This document shows, piece after piece, positions 12,296-25,830 of a DNA stretch of 64,000 nucleotides. Source of the DNA: Armillaria gallica. Lineage: Eukaryota; Basidiomycota; Agaricomycetes; Agaricales; Physalacriaceae. The notes under the pieces are model-generated. The model was given only the letters and a program-made list of their open reading frames with translations. It had not been told where the DNA came from and did not search any database. Position 1 is the first letter of the stretch. Each line of letters opens with the position of its first letter. The DNA is taken from NCBI GenBank assembly GCA_037576215.1, contig JBANDB010000017.1:620001-684000 (forward strand), in the 5' to 3' direction. The position numbers were made by a program, and so were the translations under genes.

Positions 12296-15200
12296 GTCGC
12301 ATTATTTTGTATTGTACAGTGATGGACTGAAGTTGAAGCTGATATATATAATACTCTTTTTCCTCTGCGCGCATAGATCAATGTAACAATTGTCATTCTT
12401 GTGTCTATTGTATACAACGGCAGCGTATGATATTGATGTGGTAGTGAATCGAGTAGTCGCCTATATCACGGCGGATGTGTAAGTACAGACTCAGATTCCC
12501 GAATCGTGAGACTGAGATCGTTAGCAGAGTGGTAAACCGATAAAGCTTCAGTAAAAATGTGGGTGAAATGCACCCAAACACCTTCCGTCAATTGATGTTC
12601 CTCATCCTGTTGCCGTGGTCGACGCCAACTTAAAGGTAGCAGGCGACCTACGCGATCTAACCAAGACTGCGGTTGCGGCGGCCCTGGCTAAAGACTCTTC
12701 AGCAACATCGAGAGAAAGTAAGGTAGAAGACAACTGTACCAATTCCAAACTCGCTGTCGCCCGAGGAGGTATATCTGAGAAGAATTTGTCCAGCGTCTTG
12801 ACGGCTTTGCGTATGTTACACCTCTGTTCTTCGATATCTGGTTCTTCTCCCTCTGATTCAACCAAAAAGTTTTCATCCTCAGCTAACTCCTGAAGTCTCT
12901 GACGACAGTTACTCCATGCAGGATCAAGCGGCCGAATTTGAGCAAGAGCTGTCATAATATCGGGCTTTCCTGCAACTTCCTGTACCAGTCCGTGAGTGTA
13001 CATTGCCAAGGTAGAACACACAAAAAGAGATTTTCAGGCTCGTGAAGACAGTCAATCGCTTGCGAGATCGTCTGATTCTCATCGAGATCATCGCGAGATG
13101 GGTGTATTGCAACAGCGAGTCCAATGAGATATGCCTTGATGAGCGATGCGGACCATGAAGAGACCGGTTGCGTCGCGAGGAACTTCAAATACTGTTGTTG
13201 ATAAAACACGTCATACGCAGGCCTAAAGCACCGTTGTAGACATATTACCAGGAACTTCAACGTGGCTCTAGTCCTGGTGGAGGTGCGGAGGGTGGACCAT
13301 TGAGTGGTCATGAATGCGACGAGCAACTGAAGGGCAGATGAAGAAGCATGTATACGTGAAGCGATATCACTCTTCATCATGAATGCGCTGTAGTGGTCCA
13401 GGATTATGCTGGAGCACTCATCATACTTTGAGGTTGCGTTCTGGCCGAAAATTGGAGTATTCACGATGACCGATTCGAGTATCTTCCAAACGTCCTCGGA
13501 GTTTTTCGGAATGTAACGCCACGATGTACCGAGCAGTAAACGCAGCATCCTGGTTTCAAGGGGTTCGGCAATGTTTCTGTCTGCGGCTGATCGTGAAAGC
13601 CTGTGGATCATGAGGCGAATAGAAGCTGCCAACACCCGACACTCGAGGCGCTCGCCAGGAAGCCGATCGAATCGCGACAACCAAGACATCATAGACTTGA
13701 GCGCCATCTCGGGAAAGTACTCAACCGCTTGTTCAAAGTCTACAACAAGCGGTGAAGCAAATAGCTGCTGCTTTGGGATGGATGTGCGAACAACACTAAT
13801 CCCAGTCACGACTGTACAAAGGAGCATTGTGAATTCGTCGTTAATGTTAAAAAGGTCGGGGTCCCAGGAGTCGGTAGCCAGCTGTATGAGGTTTGCCCAG
13901 ACGATGGGAGGAAACCTTGCTGGCGTTTTGAGGGATAGGATATTGTGGAGAAACCCGGTAGGCGTGGAGTTCAAGTAAATTGTATACCGACACAACTTTG
14001 GGATCTGGGTTACAAGAGTAGGACCAAACTCATCTGGTTGGTCCCAAATGTCCATGGACGACCACAGAGTATCCATCCTAGAAACGAACATGCCAGAGCG
14101 AAGAAGGCGTTCAAACTTGCGCTCCATTCCCGGTGGTATCCTCGCCATAAATGCTTTCGACCTGTCTTCCGAGCTGGTAAGATCATGCTTGCGTCCAATC
14201 AGTGATGACAGTAGATTCCCTCGAACATCAACAATGGATGGACTGCGACGAAAAACATCTTTCACTTCTACCAGAGCTCCCATAGGTAGCCCACCTATGG
14301 ATTCCACGACAATACTCTGAACTGCAGGGTTTGACGAGACAGATAACAGCCATTGCAACGCTTCGACCGACAATCGAAGCGACGCCTTCTCCACTGCCTC
14401 AAGCTCGAGCTGCTTCAAAGAGTTTGGCTTAGCCGTGATGTGATTGCGTCCAGAATCGTCAATTCCGGTGACTCTGCCCGCTATTGACTGCACTTTCTTC
14501 TTGCACCTACGCTGCAGGAGCTGAAGTCGATGATAGTGCTCCTGAACTAGGGATGCGACGTAAACATAAGGAGAGTAAGCAAGATCGCAAAGTGGGGTGC
14601 GGTATGGGCATTGCGGGAAACACATAGGCAGCATGGTTACGATCGTGTATGCCACAATCAGCAGTATGGTTCCCGTACAGACAACCCATGACAGGGCAAC
14701 TTGAAGGGGATGAAGGAAGAGTGATAACCCAATGAAGAACAATGCTAAAGCCAGATGCATGAGAACGGGTAGCACGCCAACGATAACCTCGACCCGCCAC
14801 TTTTGGAACCCCAGATATCGGTACTGTCGAACGAAGCACCGGTCGCGTGGAGTTCCAGAGGGGAGGACAACATAATGATGTAGCCATTGTTTCACGAGAA
14901 CAGCTACCAATGCTGTTGTCAGGCTGAGAAATAAGCTGACGAACCACAATCCGTTAACCCAGACATCTGTAGCTGCGGGTACAAATGCGGTCTGAGGGTT
15001 GAGTGAGGAGACGGGTATCGTTTCAATGGGAGAACCATTGGCGATCGCACGTTGAACGAGGAGTAATTCGAATAGAAGAGATGCCGAGACCTGAGCATAG
15101 TCAGCTTGCAGGTTCTGGGACGTCTGAACAACAAAAGTCGTGACGACCGCGGAGAAAAGACCGGCCTACGGTGGTACTATTAGCGACAGCAGAGACGGTA

Positions 15201-15990
15201 GACATTTTACTCACAAAAACCAAGAGAACATCGACATTATCCCGAATTTCTTCAACCATGTTCGCATCGTGGATCGCACCCTCTACCTGGTGTGTCCTCC
15301 ACACTCTGGCGTTTGGCATCGTCTCTTCGTACATTGGATCTTCAGGGAATTTGTCTTCATAGTTGGATGGATTGTTGCCTAACAAATTCCATCAGATATC
15401 AGCTGTGAATGTAAAGATGTCATGATACCTCTTTTCGCTGTAGGGTGCGCTCTGTGCATCCCGAAAGCTTTCTTTGCCTTGGAGGACGTCGCGGGATTCG
15501 AAGGCCTGACAGCACTGTGCATAATCTCCTCGTCGATTAGCTCTGTGCCTTCCTGGTCCTCGTGCTTGTCGTCTTCATCTATATTTCCTCCACCATCACC
15601 GATGTTCGGGAGCTCGGAGGGATCGACCGCCTTTCCTTTCGACTTGCTGAATGACGCTTCATCGGTTTCCCGAGGACTAGACATTGTGAGCTGTATGCAA
15701 GAGACTGAATGTGATGCAAGACACAGAAAAAATCTGTAGCCATACTGATGCCGAATGGTTCTATTCTCACACTGAGCGCTCGCTTCGTGATTATCTTTTT
15801 CAGTCGGAACAGATATCATCCTTTGCATATTTGGCGAGATTAGATGGCACAAATTCTGGGCAATGTATAGAGAAAGTCATACCAAACTCTGCATATTTAG
15901 AGCGTTCGATTCGGCTTTCGCAGTTGAAGATCCTTGTAAAGGCGCTGAATGAAGCAATTTGCTTCTTGCGTTGAAATTTGAGTATATATC
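12296..15990 (-). repeat. Inverted segmental duplication, arm 1
   Basis: This block, which carries the DUF6535 gene with about 300 bp of 5' flank and about 300 bp of 3' flank, is matched in opposite orientation by 57930-61712. Flank matches include the gttgtatacaatagac and tacaatacaaaataatgcga segments 3' of the gene and the agaat-aga-cc-ttcggcatca segment upstream. The arms are about 42 kb apart. Confidence 0.8.
12602..15684 (-). CDS. DUF6535 membrane protein (intact-looking copy)
   Basis: An Agaricomycete-specific family of unknown function. The ATG at 15684 gives MSSPRETDEAS and an acidic low-complexity region. After introns near 15380 and 15170 come VLLVF|AGLFSAVVTTFVVQTSQ and then the DUF6535 core: ASLLFELLLVQRAIANG, VNGLWFVSLFLSLTTALVAV, VKQWLHHYVV, FLGFQKW-like YLGFQKWRVEV, and two further hydrophobic helices (VLPVLMHLALALFFIGLSLF; TGTILLIVAYTIV). 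This makes about four membrane segments. A long helical cytosolic region follows. Near 13005 the frame must change between HEPENLFL and CSTLAMYTH. The second copy needs the same change, so an unrecognised intron or an ancestral shift is possible. The stop is at 12602. This copy has no other break. Confidence 0.75.
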
Positions 15991-16339
15991 CCCGTCCGTT
16001 CGAACACGGAATTTGACGTTGTGGTTGGTTGGCAAGTTGTGAGATTGTAATTTGATCTTCGGCAGTCGACGCGCTCGGATGAACGTGAATCCCCGAAGAC
16101 CCGGTGCGATGAATGATTTTGCTAGAGAAGTAAAATATACAATCTGCTTGCGAAAGACGTCTTTTCCTTTTGGTTTCTTACACATGCAGATACAAACAAA
16201 ATTGCCATTACTTATACATAAATACAATCCCAAGAAAATCGTATATATCAGGCTTATCCATACTCTACATAAATCATATTATAAACATAACAACATCAGA
16301 AAGCACATCGAGAGCTGAGAGTTAAAGAAAAGAAAAACA
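15991..16339. other. Intergenic region
   Basis: AT-rich sequence between the upstream edge of the duplicated DUF6535 block and the 3' end of the next minus-strand gene. Nothing recognisable was seen. Confidence 0.4.
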
Positions 16340-19300
16340 TCATGGTGGCGGTAAAGGATAATGATACACCTTCCTGAATATCTGCCACAGAGACTCTATG
16401 CTCTCTACAAGCTTATCCCGAAGAGGATGTAGATCCTCCCAAGACATCGCTAGAAGGGTTTGCCAGTATTCCCAATCATAGTGTAGTTGTAGGCCTTGGG
16501 AAGACGACGATTCCCAGGTAACCTGTGGCGGGAGTGTTTCCGGTAACGACTCCAGAATCCTGCTTTTAGGTGTAGTAGTAGCAGTGGTAATAGTGGAGGT
16601 GGTGAGAACCGAAGTAGGTGAAGAGTAATAGATATCTTCACTGCTTGACGGTTCCGGAGTCTCGGCGGACCACTGTCGCGTATTCGTATACACAGTGGTA
16701 GTCACAACGATAGGCCTGGGTTCAGAACCTGGAACTGACGAGTAGCCGTCCACAGACTGGCTAATGCGTCTGAGCTCGGAGGATAACGGTACGAAAAGGA
16801 CACATGAGACGACCAGGGATACCAAGCACATGTATAGCCCAGCTTTCCACCAGGACAATAACGGTCTGCTATCCGAAGATGAGGAATCTAGTGCCAGTGT
16901 AAGGTGGGGGTAGAAAAATTCTTCCGTAGAGTAATGCAGCAGACGCCGCTTTGCCTGGCGATACCGAAGATTCGAGTCCAAACAAGTAATCCCATATCCT
17001 GTAAACTGATGAGTACGACATACATAAAATTTGGGGGAATACGAAACGCACCAGGGACATCCTCAACAATAACCTCCAGCCTCCCAACCGGAACAGCAAA
17101 TGTAGGCAAAAACACATCAAACTGGGTGTCTTCTCGAGCTTTCCCTTTCCTTTCCCAGCGCCGTCGTCCACATTGACGATATAGTCCACAACAACGGAAC
17201 CACCATTCATCGACCCGATATTTACTCGGACCCAGCTAATCCACTCTTTCCCGCTCATCTGCTCAAATGGCATGCCGCCATCTTGGTGGTCCTGCCTAGC
17301 AGCAGCAGTGGCTTCGTATTTCACAGGCACCCCCTCCACGCTAACGCACGCGAGATCCACTTGGGGTGGTCGTTTTCCGTTCGAGGAAGAGACTTGCCCC
17401 AAAGATCCTAACCCAAATTCCAACCATTCGGAATCCGGATCCGCCATTGCGGTCAGACTTACCCGTACTGCATAAGCACTGAGACGCGAGCTCTCAGTCA
17501 GCACAAGAGGCGTAACTGTGGCGGTTACAGAAGGAATAATCACAGGCATATCCCGCTTGGTTTGGTTCACTGAAGACAGCATCTTCATAAGCAGCGCGGG
17601 AGAAGACGAGTGCGAATTATTAAGATGTCCCTGGTTGCTGGGAGTTCGCGGACGACTGGGAGGTAGCTTGCCGTTAACCGTAACGCTGCGCAAAGCGATC
17701 CTCCCTCCACCATCACCACACTTGGTGTGTCCGCCTTTCTGGAGCACCGTCTTGCGTACCTGGGCATCGCGTCGGTAATCTCCCGTGGAATTGTATACTT
17801 CCACATTGGCGCTACTCCGATCAACATCGTTGCGTACGATGATTGATATGACCTCGGAATCTGTGCCAAAAACGGTAAATCCAGGGAGCTGAACGGGTTC
17901 AGGATCTGATTCGTCTACTGATGGCATCGCGGATGGCGTTGCGGGCGTTTTTGGGGTAATAAGGATGGTACCGGTGATCGTGAACGTGAATGTGTTACGC
18001 GATGGTGGGAGGAGTTCGTTCATATTGATATGCAACGTGATAGCTTGACTAGGGAGAGGCGGTGGTACTGATTCTGACGCAGAAAGGTCCGCCATCGACG
18101 CACCTGTCGAAGGTATTGATGATATGGCAGATGCAGATCCTTCGAAGGAATATTCAGCAACGTTTTGAACTGGCAAGGGCGCGCGAAGCAGCGATGATGT
18201 TGATGAGGACGTAGAGTTTGCCTTGGTGGGTTCCTTGGCTGCCATTGCTGCGAGCACAGCGTGAGACGAGTTGGAATCAAAGGAATCATGTCGTTGCGTA
18301 TCAGTCGGCGGAGGTATACCTACGTCAAAACCTGTAAAACCAGTACCGCCTGTAACTTGCCACGCGTTAGGGTAGCCTGCTACCCATGAAACATCGGAGC
18401 CTTTCGAAACTAGGCCAACGTCCATCCCCAAGAGAGTAGCAACGCCAGGGAACCAGACGCCTTTGCATGTTCCCTTGTATTCCACATCCATAATGATTCC
18501 TTCAATACCCGCTCTGTCCGGGTGTTTCATTTTTCCTTTCACTGTGCAAGTCATCGCACCCTGGACCTCTTTTGTTCCGACTTGCCTTCGTCCAGCCGAG
18601 TCTCCATTAGCGATGTTCTTCATAGGCTTCGCCCACCTTGAAAGCCAAGTCAGAGAGTGGATTCGCCAATACGGCGCAAAATGACTTACCTCACTCGTAT
18701 CCTCTCTGCACTAGGAAATGTGCCCTGGATACCAATGCCTTCAAGAAGGCCACTGGCGGAGGAATCACTAGATTCATCGTCTGCAAAATTATTGTACGAA
18801 TTCGCACGCGACATGCGCGTAGGGCGAGTAACATGGGGATCAGACGTAAGATCCCACGACCCCGCATCATCATCAGAGAGTGATGCTGTGGAGGCCAAAG
18901 AGTCCCTGGGAGGAAAGATCCGTAGCTTGATGTTATTGTGTAGGCACCGAGGTGTCGGTATGGAAAGCTACATTCTCATGACTCAGAAGATAGAGACCCA
19001 CGGTGACTCGAGCACGTACCAAATATGGTGCCCGCGGTGGTCGTGAGACGTACGGAACCATCAGTTCAATGGCAGCCATGAACTGGATATGATTCCGATC
19101 ACCAACGGACCCGCGGCGACGTCCAAACGAGATCCGAGAGTGAGGCTCGGAGTACTGAGGAAATACTTTGGGAAGGACGTAGGATATATTGTAACCACTG
19201 ACAAGAATCTTGCCGGTATACCGCTCGTCCACAACTCCAGGAACATCACTTGTTGATGCATTCGCTTGGAAGGCCGGGCGGAAGCAGTTGATGTTAACGT

Positions 19301-19850
19301 TGAGGCTTGAACGAGGCTCGGGGATAGATTGAATGCTTCGTTGAAAGATTCTGGGGACCTTGCGGGAAGATTCAGCGCTCGAGCGGCATGGTTCAACAGC
19401 GGCGACACAGCGGAAGAAAAATGATACGGGACAGAATTGTTGTCGAGCGGATGTACCTGAGACAACGCAATCTTGATATTCTCCTCTGATTTTATCCGTC
19501 ATTCTACGCCACAAATCGGTACGAATATACGCACCAGGAAACAATGGGATAGTCGTTCCGGGCTCGACTTGGTCCACGGGTACGGACATCTAGAATACGC
19601 GTTCAGGTACCAGAGAAAAACCAAGAACAGCAGGACGCACCTTGAGATACATCTTAATGTTCGCAGTATCTTTGTCCCTGTTCGCCTTGCCCTCAATCGC
19701 GACCCGGGTCACGATGTTCAGTTTCTGCGCGCCGTTGATAGTGGGTGAGTAGCTTGATGTTGAGAACGACGTCGGACTCATAACGCGCTTTCCTGGCACA
19801 GCACCAGGGCTAGCCGACCGTCCGTAACGCGACGGCGTTTTGACAGCCAT
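16340..19850 (-). CDS. Large membrane-anchored protein, unknown function
   Basis: I do not recognise a named family, though similar-looking hypothetical proteins are common in Agaricomycetes. The start at 19850 (MAVKTPSRYGRSASPGAVPG) precedes NIVTRVAIEGKA and VPVDQVEPGTTIPLFPG. The middle is Ser/Pro/Thr-rich with beta-rich stretches (LHINMNELLPPSRNTFTFTI, VTVNGKLPPSRP). Near the C-terminus there is a single strong membrane helix (GLYMCLVSLVVSCVLFVPL, about 16800-16855), then an S/T-rich tail. The topology is consistent with a type II or tail-side anchored protein. Two frame breaks are needed to read it as one protein, at about 17138-17145 and 17022-17037; both are explained by one missing base in a short A or C run. 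Confidence 0.55.
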
Positions 19851-20223
19851 GTTGAATGATAGAGTAAGTCGCGTCCGTTGAAGAAAAAAGCGACAAAAGG
19901 ATAGCAAGTTCTGTGGTCGTCGCGCAAGGTGAACAACAGTGGTAGGTAACGAGGGTATGCGGAGCCCGGAGCAGTCACGGAACCAGATAGAGACGCGCCC
20001 GACGATGTTGAGGGTAGTGGCAGAAAGAGCCACACGTCCACAATTGGACCAAACACCGAGTCCCAACGGGCCGCCACCATGGGAAAACTAGACTTATGAA
20101 ATCAATTCCCCTCAAGTGCCGCACAATAATACTTCAAACAATAAAAATTTCGTGTAGAGTCTAACTAATAGTACAGTGAACAGTTTCGTAGCAAAGGAAC
20201 AGATCAACACAATTAAAAGAACG
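19851..20223. other. Intergenic region
   Basis: Between the unknown membrane protein start and the RPA1 3' end, both on the minus strand. It should contain the promoter of the former; nothing specific was seen. Confidence 0.4.
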
Positions 20224-22437
20224 TCACGCAGCGGGCCGGCTTGCCCAAGGCGTATTCAACAGATCAAGTAGGGCGTTGCACTCTTCCTTGTAATCCAGCT
20301 TGCTAATCCGCGAGATGCCGTACCTCACTCTGACAGTGTCCTATATGGAAAACTGCGTCAACGGAATCTAGAAAAATCATAATAGACGACCAACATTATA
20401 CGAATCTTGCTTGGCGCGACAAGAAAAGTTGTACGTTGCACCATTTGCTCGGTGCATGATGGTGTTAAACTGAGCCTCGTCGTCGTCCTGTCACGACATG
20501 AATTATCAGTAAGGGCAGGGAAGCCCCCAGATTAGGACGCTTACCTTCTTCACCATCAATGCATCCGCAGACATGTCAAAGATCATTTGGCCAACTTCAT
20601 TGAAGCCGTTAAGCCATGCCTGACCGGACCAGTCAGCCACAGCCATGGAAATGATGTATCTAATGGTAACGCAGTGGTCAGCGATGTCGGGCAGCATCAA
20701 AACTACCCTCACCTGTAAGAAGGGCTGTCAAAGCTCTGGTCGCACTTCTCACATCGCCATTTGTTGTCATTTTGGATGACTTTTTTGTTACACGACTCGT
20801 TTTGACATGCTGGATAGGCAATGTTGTCGGACTTGATGTGCATGATGGTTGCCCGCGTCGAGAAGTACTCAGTTTTATCAGACTGGCCCATTTCGGACTC
20901 CTTAACTTCCAACAAGCTGCGCATTTGGGAGCGGTTGAAGCCACCTCCGCTGGCACCCGCAGCCCCACCTCGGCTATGCGCCTGGAAGTAGATGATTGGC
21001 CTTCACTATCATACCAACCACGGAGAGTGAATGCTTCATCCATATCGGGGTTGACAGACATCATGGACGAACTGACCATGGAAAGTGAGCGTCCTGATAT
21101 GACATGAGCTCATTTATCCTTGTCATTGGAGAACTGCCCTTACCACCAAAATCGCCAACCCTGACTCCTTTGAATGCGATGACAGGTTGTTCGTTTTCGT
21201 ACTGATATTGTTCAGCCTGCTTGCCCCACAAGGTGAGACGAACAGAGTAGTTCGATTGATCCACAAGAGTCAGTTCCCGCTTCTTCGTCTGGCAACAATT
21301 CATTTAGTGGAGAAACGATCGGACAGATAATCCTACTCACCGTCCGGGAAGTCGCCTTTGATACGATCTCACTGACGTTACCACATTCTTTCACAATAGC
21401 GATGACATCTGATAGCAGTTTAACAATGGAACTATGCAAGTTGAGTAGTTACTTACCGCAGGTGGCGTCCTTTGCGATTTCCTCTAGGCCGACAAGCGGT
21501 ACAAAATTGTACTTCACCATCGGCAAGCCCGTGGTTTCCAGACACTGTTACATACATCAGAGCAAATCACGGAAAGTGAAACACAACATACCTCTTCGAT
21601 AACAGTGTTGCGTTCAAACGCGAGTTCATAATCATTCGCCAGGTTCGAAAACATCTTCTTGGCCAAATTGACCCTAGCCTTGGAGACGTAATAGACTTTT
21701 CCTTCCTCGAATTTGGAGTATAAATCATCGGCCACTGAGTTGAAGGCAGTGCCGCGAATCTCGCCCGTTTCGTCCATGAGAGTGACATTGAAAAGCTTTC
21801 CTTCACCGCGCTGATTGGACCATGTCTTCATATCCGATTTGTGAGTGCAGCGCGCCTTGATGGTCCACGTGTTCTGGTATGGGCTCAAGCCCTCAATGGG
21901 ATGCCAATTCGATTTTCCACCGGACCCGGTTCGCTGAGGCTGACCTGGTTGCTTCGGCTGCTGGGCGCGTGGAGGCTCTGCAGTGGACGCGTTGGACGTC
22001 CCTTGCGCTGGGGCAGGTGTATCGTCGGCTTTGTTGAGGGAGGTCGGGTTACCGATTTTTTCTGCAGGAGTGCCAAGGACTTGGACTTCCAGAACAACAA
22101 TCAACCTAAACGCGTTTAGACGAATGTCGCGACACAGACACAGTGACGCGTACCTTCGCTCCTGCACAATGCTGCAGGTCATCTTCTCGACCAAGACCAC
22201 AGTGTTCTTCGTCACCGTCTCTTCGTCCACAAGCGAGTTTAGCTGGGTAGCCAGCATGGCCTGAATGTAGTGTACGCCATCCGACAAGATGATCCGATAC
22301 CGGTCCTGCGCGCCCTTGGATTGGGGTACTTTTTTAGTAGACAGAACCTGGAGCGTGACTTGGCTCTGGAAAATCTCATCTTCCATGTCGGACAGAGTGA
22401 GACGCGAGCAAGCGTTAGTAGTGAGATTGTAGGACAT
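20224..22437 (-). CDS. RPA1: Replication factor A large subunit
   Basis: Large subunit of the heterotrimeric single-strand DNA-binding protein used in replication, repair and checkpoint signalling; nuclear. From the ATG at 22437 there is an N-terminal OB fold (DRYRIILSDGVHYIQAML), a Q/P-rich linker, DBD-A (PYQNTWTIKARCTHKSDM, GEGKLFNVTLMDETGEIRGT), DBD-B (LTLVDQSNYSVRLTLWGKQA) and DBD-C with its zinc ribbon Cys pattern (YPACQNESC ... WRCEKC). It ends at 20224. One frame break is required at about 20984-20989, between GWYDSEGQSST and FQAHS. It is explained by a missing T in a TTT run (TTTCC read as TTCC). Because this gene is essential and usually single-copy, a consensus error is the likeliest cause. 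Confidence 0.9.
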
Positions 22438-23093
22438 GGTGGTGAAAATGAAAGACGACGGAGGCGCGTGACCGCCAGTAAACGCGCCGAGTCACGCAAA
22501 ATGGAATCCCACGCCACATCCGTGGGAAGACAATCTCTTCCGGATTTGGTTTTCTGCCAATCCTTCCCGTGTCCCTTATTGGGACCTTGGCCTATTATTC
22601 GTCTGTCCATCTCTCTGCCGTGATCACAATTCTCTTCAGTCAAGATGTCGAGATGTCTCTATTTCGACGCCCAGCGACGGTGGCAAAATAACGAGTATTA
22701 CAGCATCATCAAATAGGCTCTTTCGACACATTTGCTCATCGACCTGACATGTTGCTCGTATATCGTATTTCGACGTCTTGAACGAAAATCGATTGACAAA
22801 CGGAAAAACAAGATAGGCAACCGTAATTTACCTACTATCATCTGACCCCTGCTTCGGTAAACTGCCACAGCAAAATATTTAATCAATTTTATGCATGTAC
22901 CTGTGTCCAAAATTTTCTGGGTGCCTGATCATCACAAATTATACCGTAAAGTTATTAACGGAATTTTAGATTATCGCTACAAACTACTACCCAAAAGTCA
23001 TTGTAACCTAGATACTTGTCGCTTGTCATCACAACCTCCCGACGTCGACCCTCCGCATGATCCCCCAAGAGACATCAATCATTCCGGCGTCCA
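22438..23093. promoter_or_regulatory. RPA1 upstream region
   Basis: About 650 bp upstream of RPA1, with the IDO gene's 3' end at the far side. Open frames overlapping the RPA1 start on either strand are shadows. No specific site was identified; the promoter is inferred from position only. Confidence 0.4.
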
Positions 23094-24639
23094 TTAAATG
23101 TTATCCTTCAACATGGCGCGTCGGGTAGCGTCTCGAGTCGCCTTCAACAGGCGCGACACCTCGTTGCCACCTGTACCTCGGACTGCTGTCTGGCCCGAAT
23201 TCTGGCTGTTCTGTCTGTCCATCCTGTCCATCATCGCGCTGACCGGACAACCCGCCGGGATTCCTCTTTTCGTCCGTGACATATTGACAATGTATCGGCA
23301 GGCAATTCGCATATGCAGATCTCTCAGCTTTTTTAGAGCCATGACCGCCGCATCGTACGGCTCGCGAAGCGATGGTGTGTTCTGCGCCAACTGCCTCACG
23401 GATCTCGGAGTGTTGGCCAGATGTTGCAAATAGTCCCTATGCTCTCCGGGCATGTAACGCCTCATCCTCTCCATGAATCCGCCGTCACCGCCCTTGTTCT
23501 GTTCCGAAGGAGCTGGACGTCGCTTTTCGCGCTGTGAAAAGTCGATGTTGAGGAAAACGTCCAGCGCGTGCATTAGCGAGCTCTGTCCACCCGACGGTCC
23601 ACTCAGGTCTAGAAGATGGCAGTCCTGCACACCGTCGTATATCCACCCGGGAGCATCTGGACCACTGGCGTCGCTTCCGCAAAACCATGGTCGAATCTCC
23701 CAATAGAAGACGTGCGGATCACATAATGGCTGCACTGACTGTATGATGTCGCTAATATCTTCTATTATGCCCGTCAACCGATCCAAATCCCTAGCGACTT
23801 TAGACGTGGCGATATACGTGGATAGATTGGGGAGCCGGTTGTACTCGTCGATGATCTGCAACGCTTCTACGCCTCGAAGCTCTACCGTGTAGCTCACAGA
23901 GTAGAAGAACCGCTCGTCGTCAGTGCCGGAAAACACGTCCAACACTCGCATGTTCTCTATGGAAAGCTGCTGTGCGGGATTTATGAGTTCCCAGTTCCAT
24001 AGCACGGTGTCGGCATAGGTAAGGATCGGTGCGATTCCAAGGAGACGTGACACTTCCACAAGGGGAATAGCGAGGGATTTGGGTACGTGAATCGGGGACG
24101 CGCCCTCCGACGGGGCGGAGTGCGCAAAGTAGTGCGCTAGATACGCGAGGACGTGATGCGCTCTCTGAAGCAACAACTTTTCAGATTGCAGATCGGATAC
24201 GTCGAGAACAGGCCACTAGTGAAAATCCGCATCAGTGGCGATTTTCAACCTTCGATGGTCAAATACTTACCGATTTGATATTGGATCTCCACGCTTCTCC
24301 CCTATGCCGTTTGTTCATGGCGTCGTCACTATCGTCTGTAGCCAAGACTAGGGCCTCGGACGCGTTGGACAGGGCAAGTTCCCATATGGCGTACTTGGAT
24401 GGAAGTCTGGGAAGTGGTTGGTGAGGCATGAAGCCTGTTTCATCGTCGACGTCGAATTCTGAGGGTGAACGGGTTATGTCGATGGCGATGGTCTTGTGAG
24501 GGGAGGTGAAGCTGCCCATCGAGTTGAGCAGTGAGAGAGCGCGTCTGAGAAGGTGGTAAGGGGAAGGTAGGAGGTAGACGATGTCGAGAGGCGAGCTGGT
24601 GGAGCAGTGGTAAGCTGAGCTGTGAAATATTCTTTCCAT
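23094..24639 (-). CDS. IDO: Indoleamine 2,3-dioxygenase family protein
   Basis: A heme enzyme that opens the indole ring of tryptophan to N-formylkynurenine, first step of the kynurenine/NAD pathway; cytosolic. Two exons: 24639 to about 24270 (ETGFMPHQPLPRLP, YAIWELAL) and about 24218 to 23094, spliced as WRSNIKS|WPVLDVSDLQ. The C-terminal exon carries the family motifs RAHHVLAYLAHYF, GPSGGQSSLMHALDVFL, MRRYMPGEHRDYL and the His likely to ligate heme in LRDLHMRIACRYIVN, then the usual GTGGN near the end. The start is uncertain: 24639 (MERIFHSS) or 24519 (MGSFTSPH) are both in frame, and the shorter form is closer to family N-termini. No breaks were seen. Confidence 0.9.
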
Positions 24640-25830
24640 GGTTGAGATGGGGTTTGACTTGCCGTCTCTTTGGCATTTATATAGCCTTGCACACCGCACC
24701 GGAGACATCATACATCAGCAATAATTAAACGACGCGCGCCGTATTTTCAGCTGTATTTTTCCCTAACTCGTCCCAGTTGTTCCGTTGATCCACGACTCTG
24801 TATATCGGAAACGAGCGATCCGGGCGTATGCAGAGGGAAAGACTCCCGACCCTGAGATCTCAAGATGCCAGGTCGCGACCCTTCTTCATCTTACCCCAAT
24901 AGACGTTTCCTACGCGAAACGATATGGGGCAATTCCGTTACTGATCTCACTTCCCGTTTTACGACGAGAACCACAGGTGGCTGTGCTGATGTCAGCACGT
25001 GGCTTGCTTCAATAACCGCATCGGTTCGGATTGAAGCTGATGTCACCCGCCTGCCCAAGTTGCAAAGCTGCCGAATGTCATTCATGAAATGGCGAACCAT
25101 TCTCCATTCTATCGGTCCGCTTTTTTTTAATAAGCAGAAAGATAATCCAACCGTGCCGTTCCGTCCTAGTACTGTCCTAGTCAGATCAGTCTTGAGTCAT
25201 TGATATTGACGGTATCTATTACTTGCCATCTGTTGTATCGTCAAGTAGCCGATGATTCACTCCGAGGCCCTTCAGAAACGTCATGGACAGCTTTTCCCGG
25301 CGCCCACCGAGCTCCGTCCGCCATTGTTGACCGCAGCGACTTTTTTTAGAGACGAAACTCTTCGCGTGCTCTCACATCACGGCACCGGCATCTTTATTCA
25401 CTCTTTGTTCGTTCCTTCTCCGTTGAGGCCGTTTGCTTAAACAAGGTCGCTTCAGCTTGGATGACTAAAATTATTATCTACGTTTACACACGGCGTGAAT
25501 ACCGTTCGCAACTATCTGCTCCATGAGAAGAAGACAAGCGCTCCGGAAATATAGTTTGTGGCGCTAAGATCGATGAGTTCCTAATCCACCGTTCCACCAC
25601 TTTGGTCACTCCTCGGCGAGGAGGTTCTTACCTAAAGTTCAACCATTCGCGAGAGATAACGCCAGTACCTATTCTTTTCGACGTCGGATTCGCCCTTCAC
25701 CCGACGCTATTTAACAGCGAGGTATATGTTTGGTACTCTACGACATTCCGAAAATATGGGAGCGAGGCGGTTTTCAGTGAAATTGGAGCGTCATCAGAAA
25801 TCCAACCAATCTCATCGACTAGATGCAAAT
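24640..25830. other. Intergenic region of 1.2 kb
   Basis: Between the IDO start and the 3' end of the hydrolase gene. It contains the inferred IDO promoter. Several short open frames on both strands lack family motifs and splice support. I see no gene. Confidence 0.45.

Noticed and set aside
12515..12545. A tRNA-like A-box (tagcagagtgg)
   Set aside because: No matching B-box, acceptor stem or anticodon arm follows, and the sequence is simply part of the duplicated 3' flank of the DUF6535 gene.
12602..15684. DUF6535 protein as part of a defence or incompatibility system
   Set aside because: The family is mushroom-specific with no known role, and no partner genes typical of such systems are nearby.
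22239..22643. Long antisense frames over the RPA1 start
   Set aside because: They mirror the RPA1 N-terminal coding frame and have no motifs of their own.
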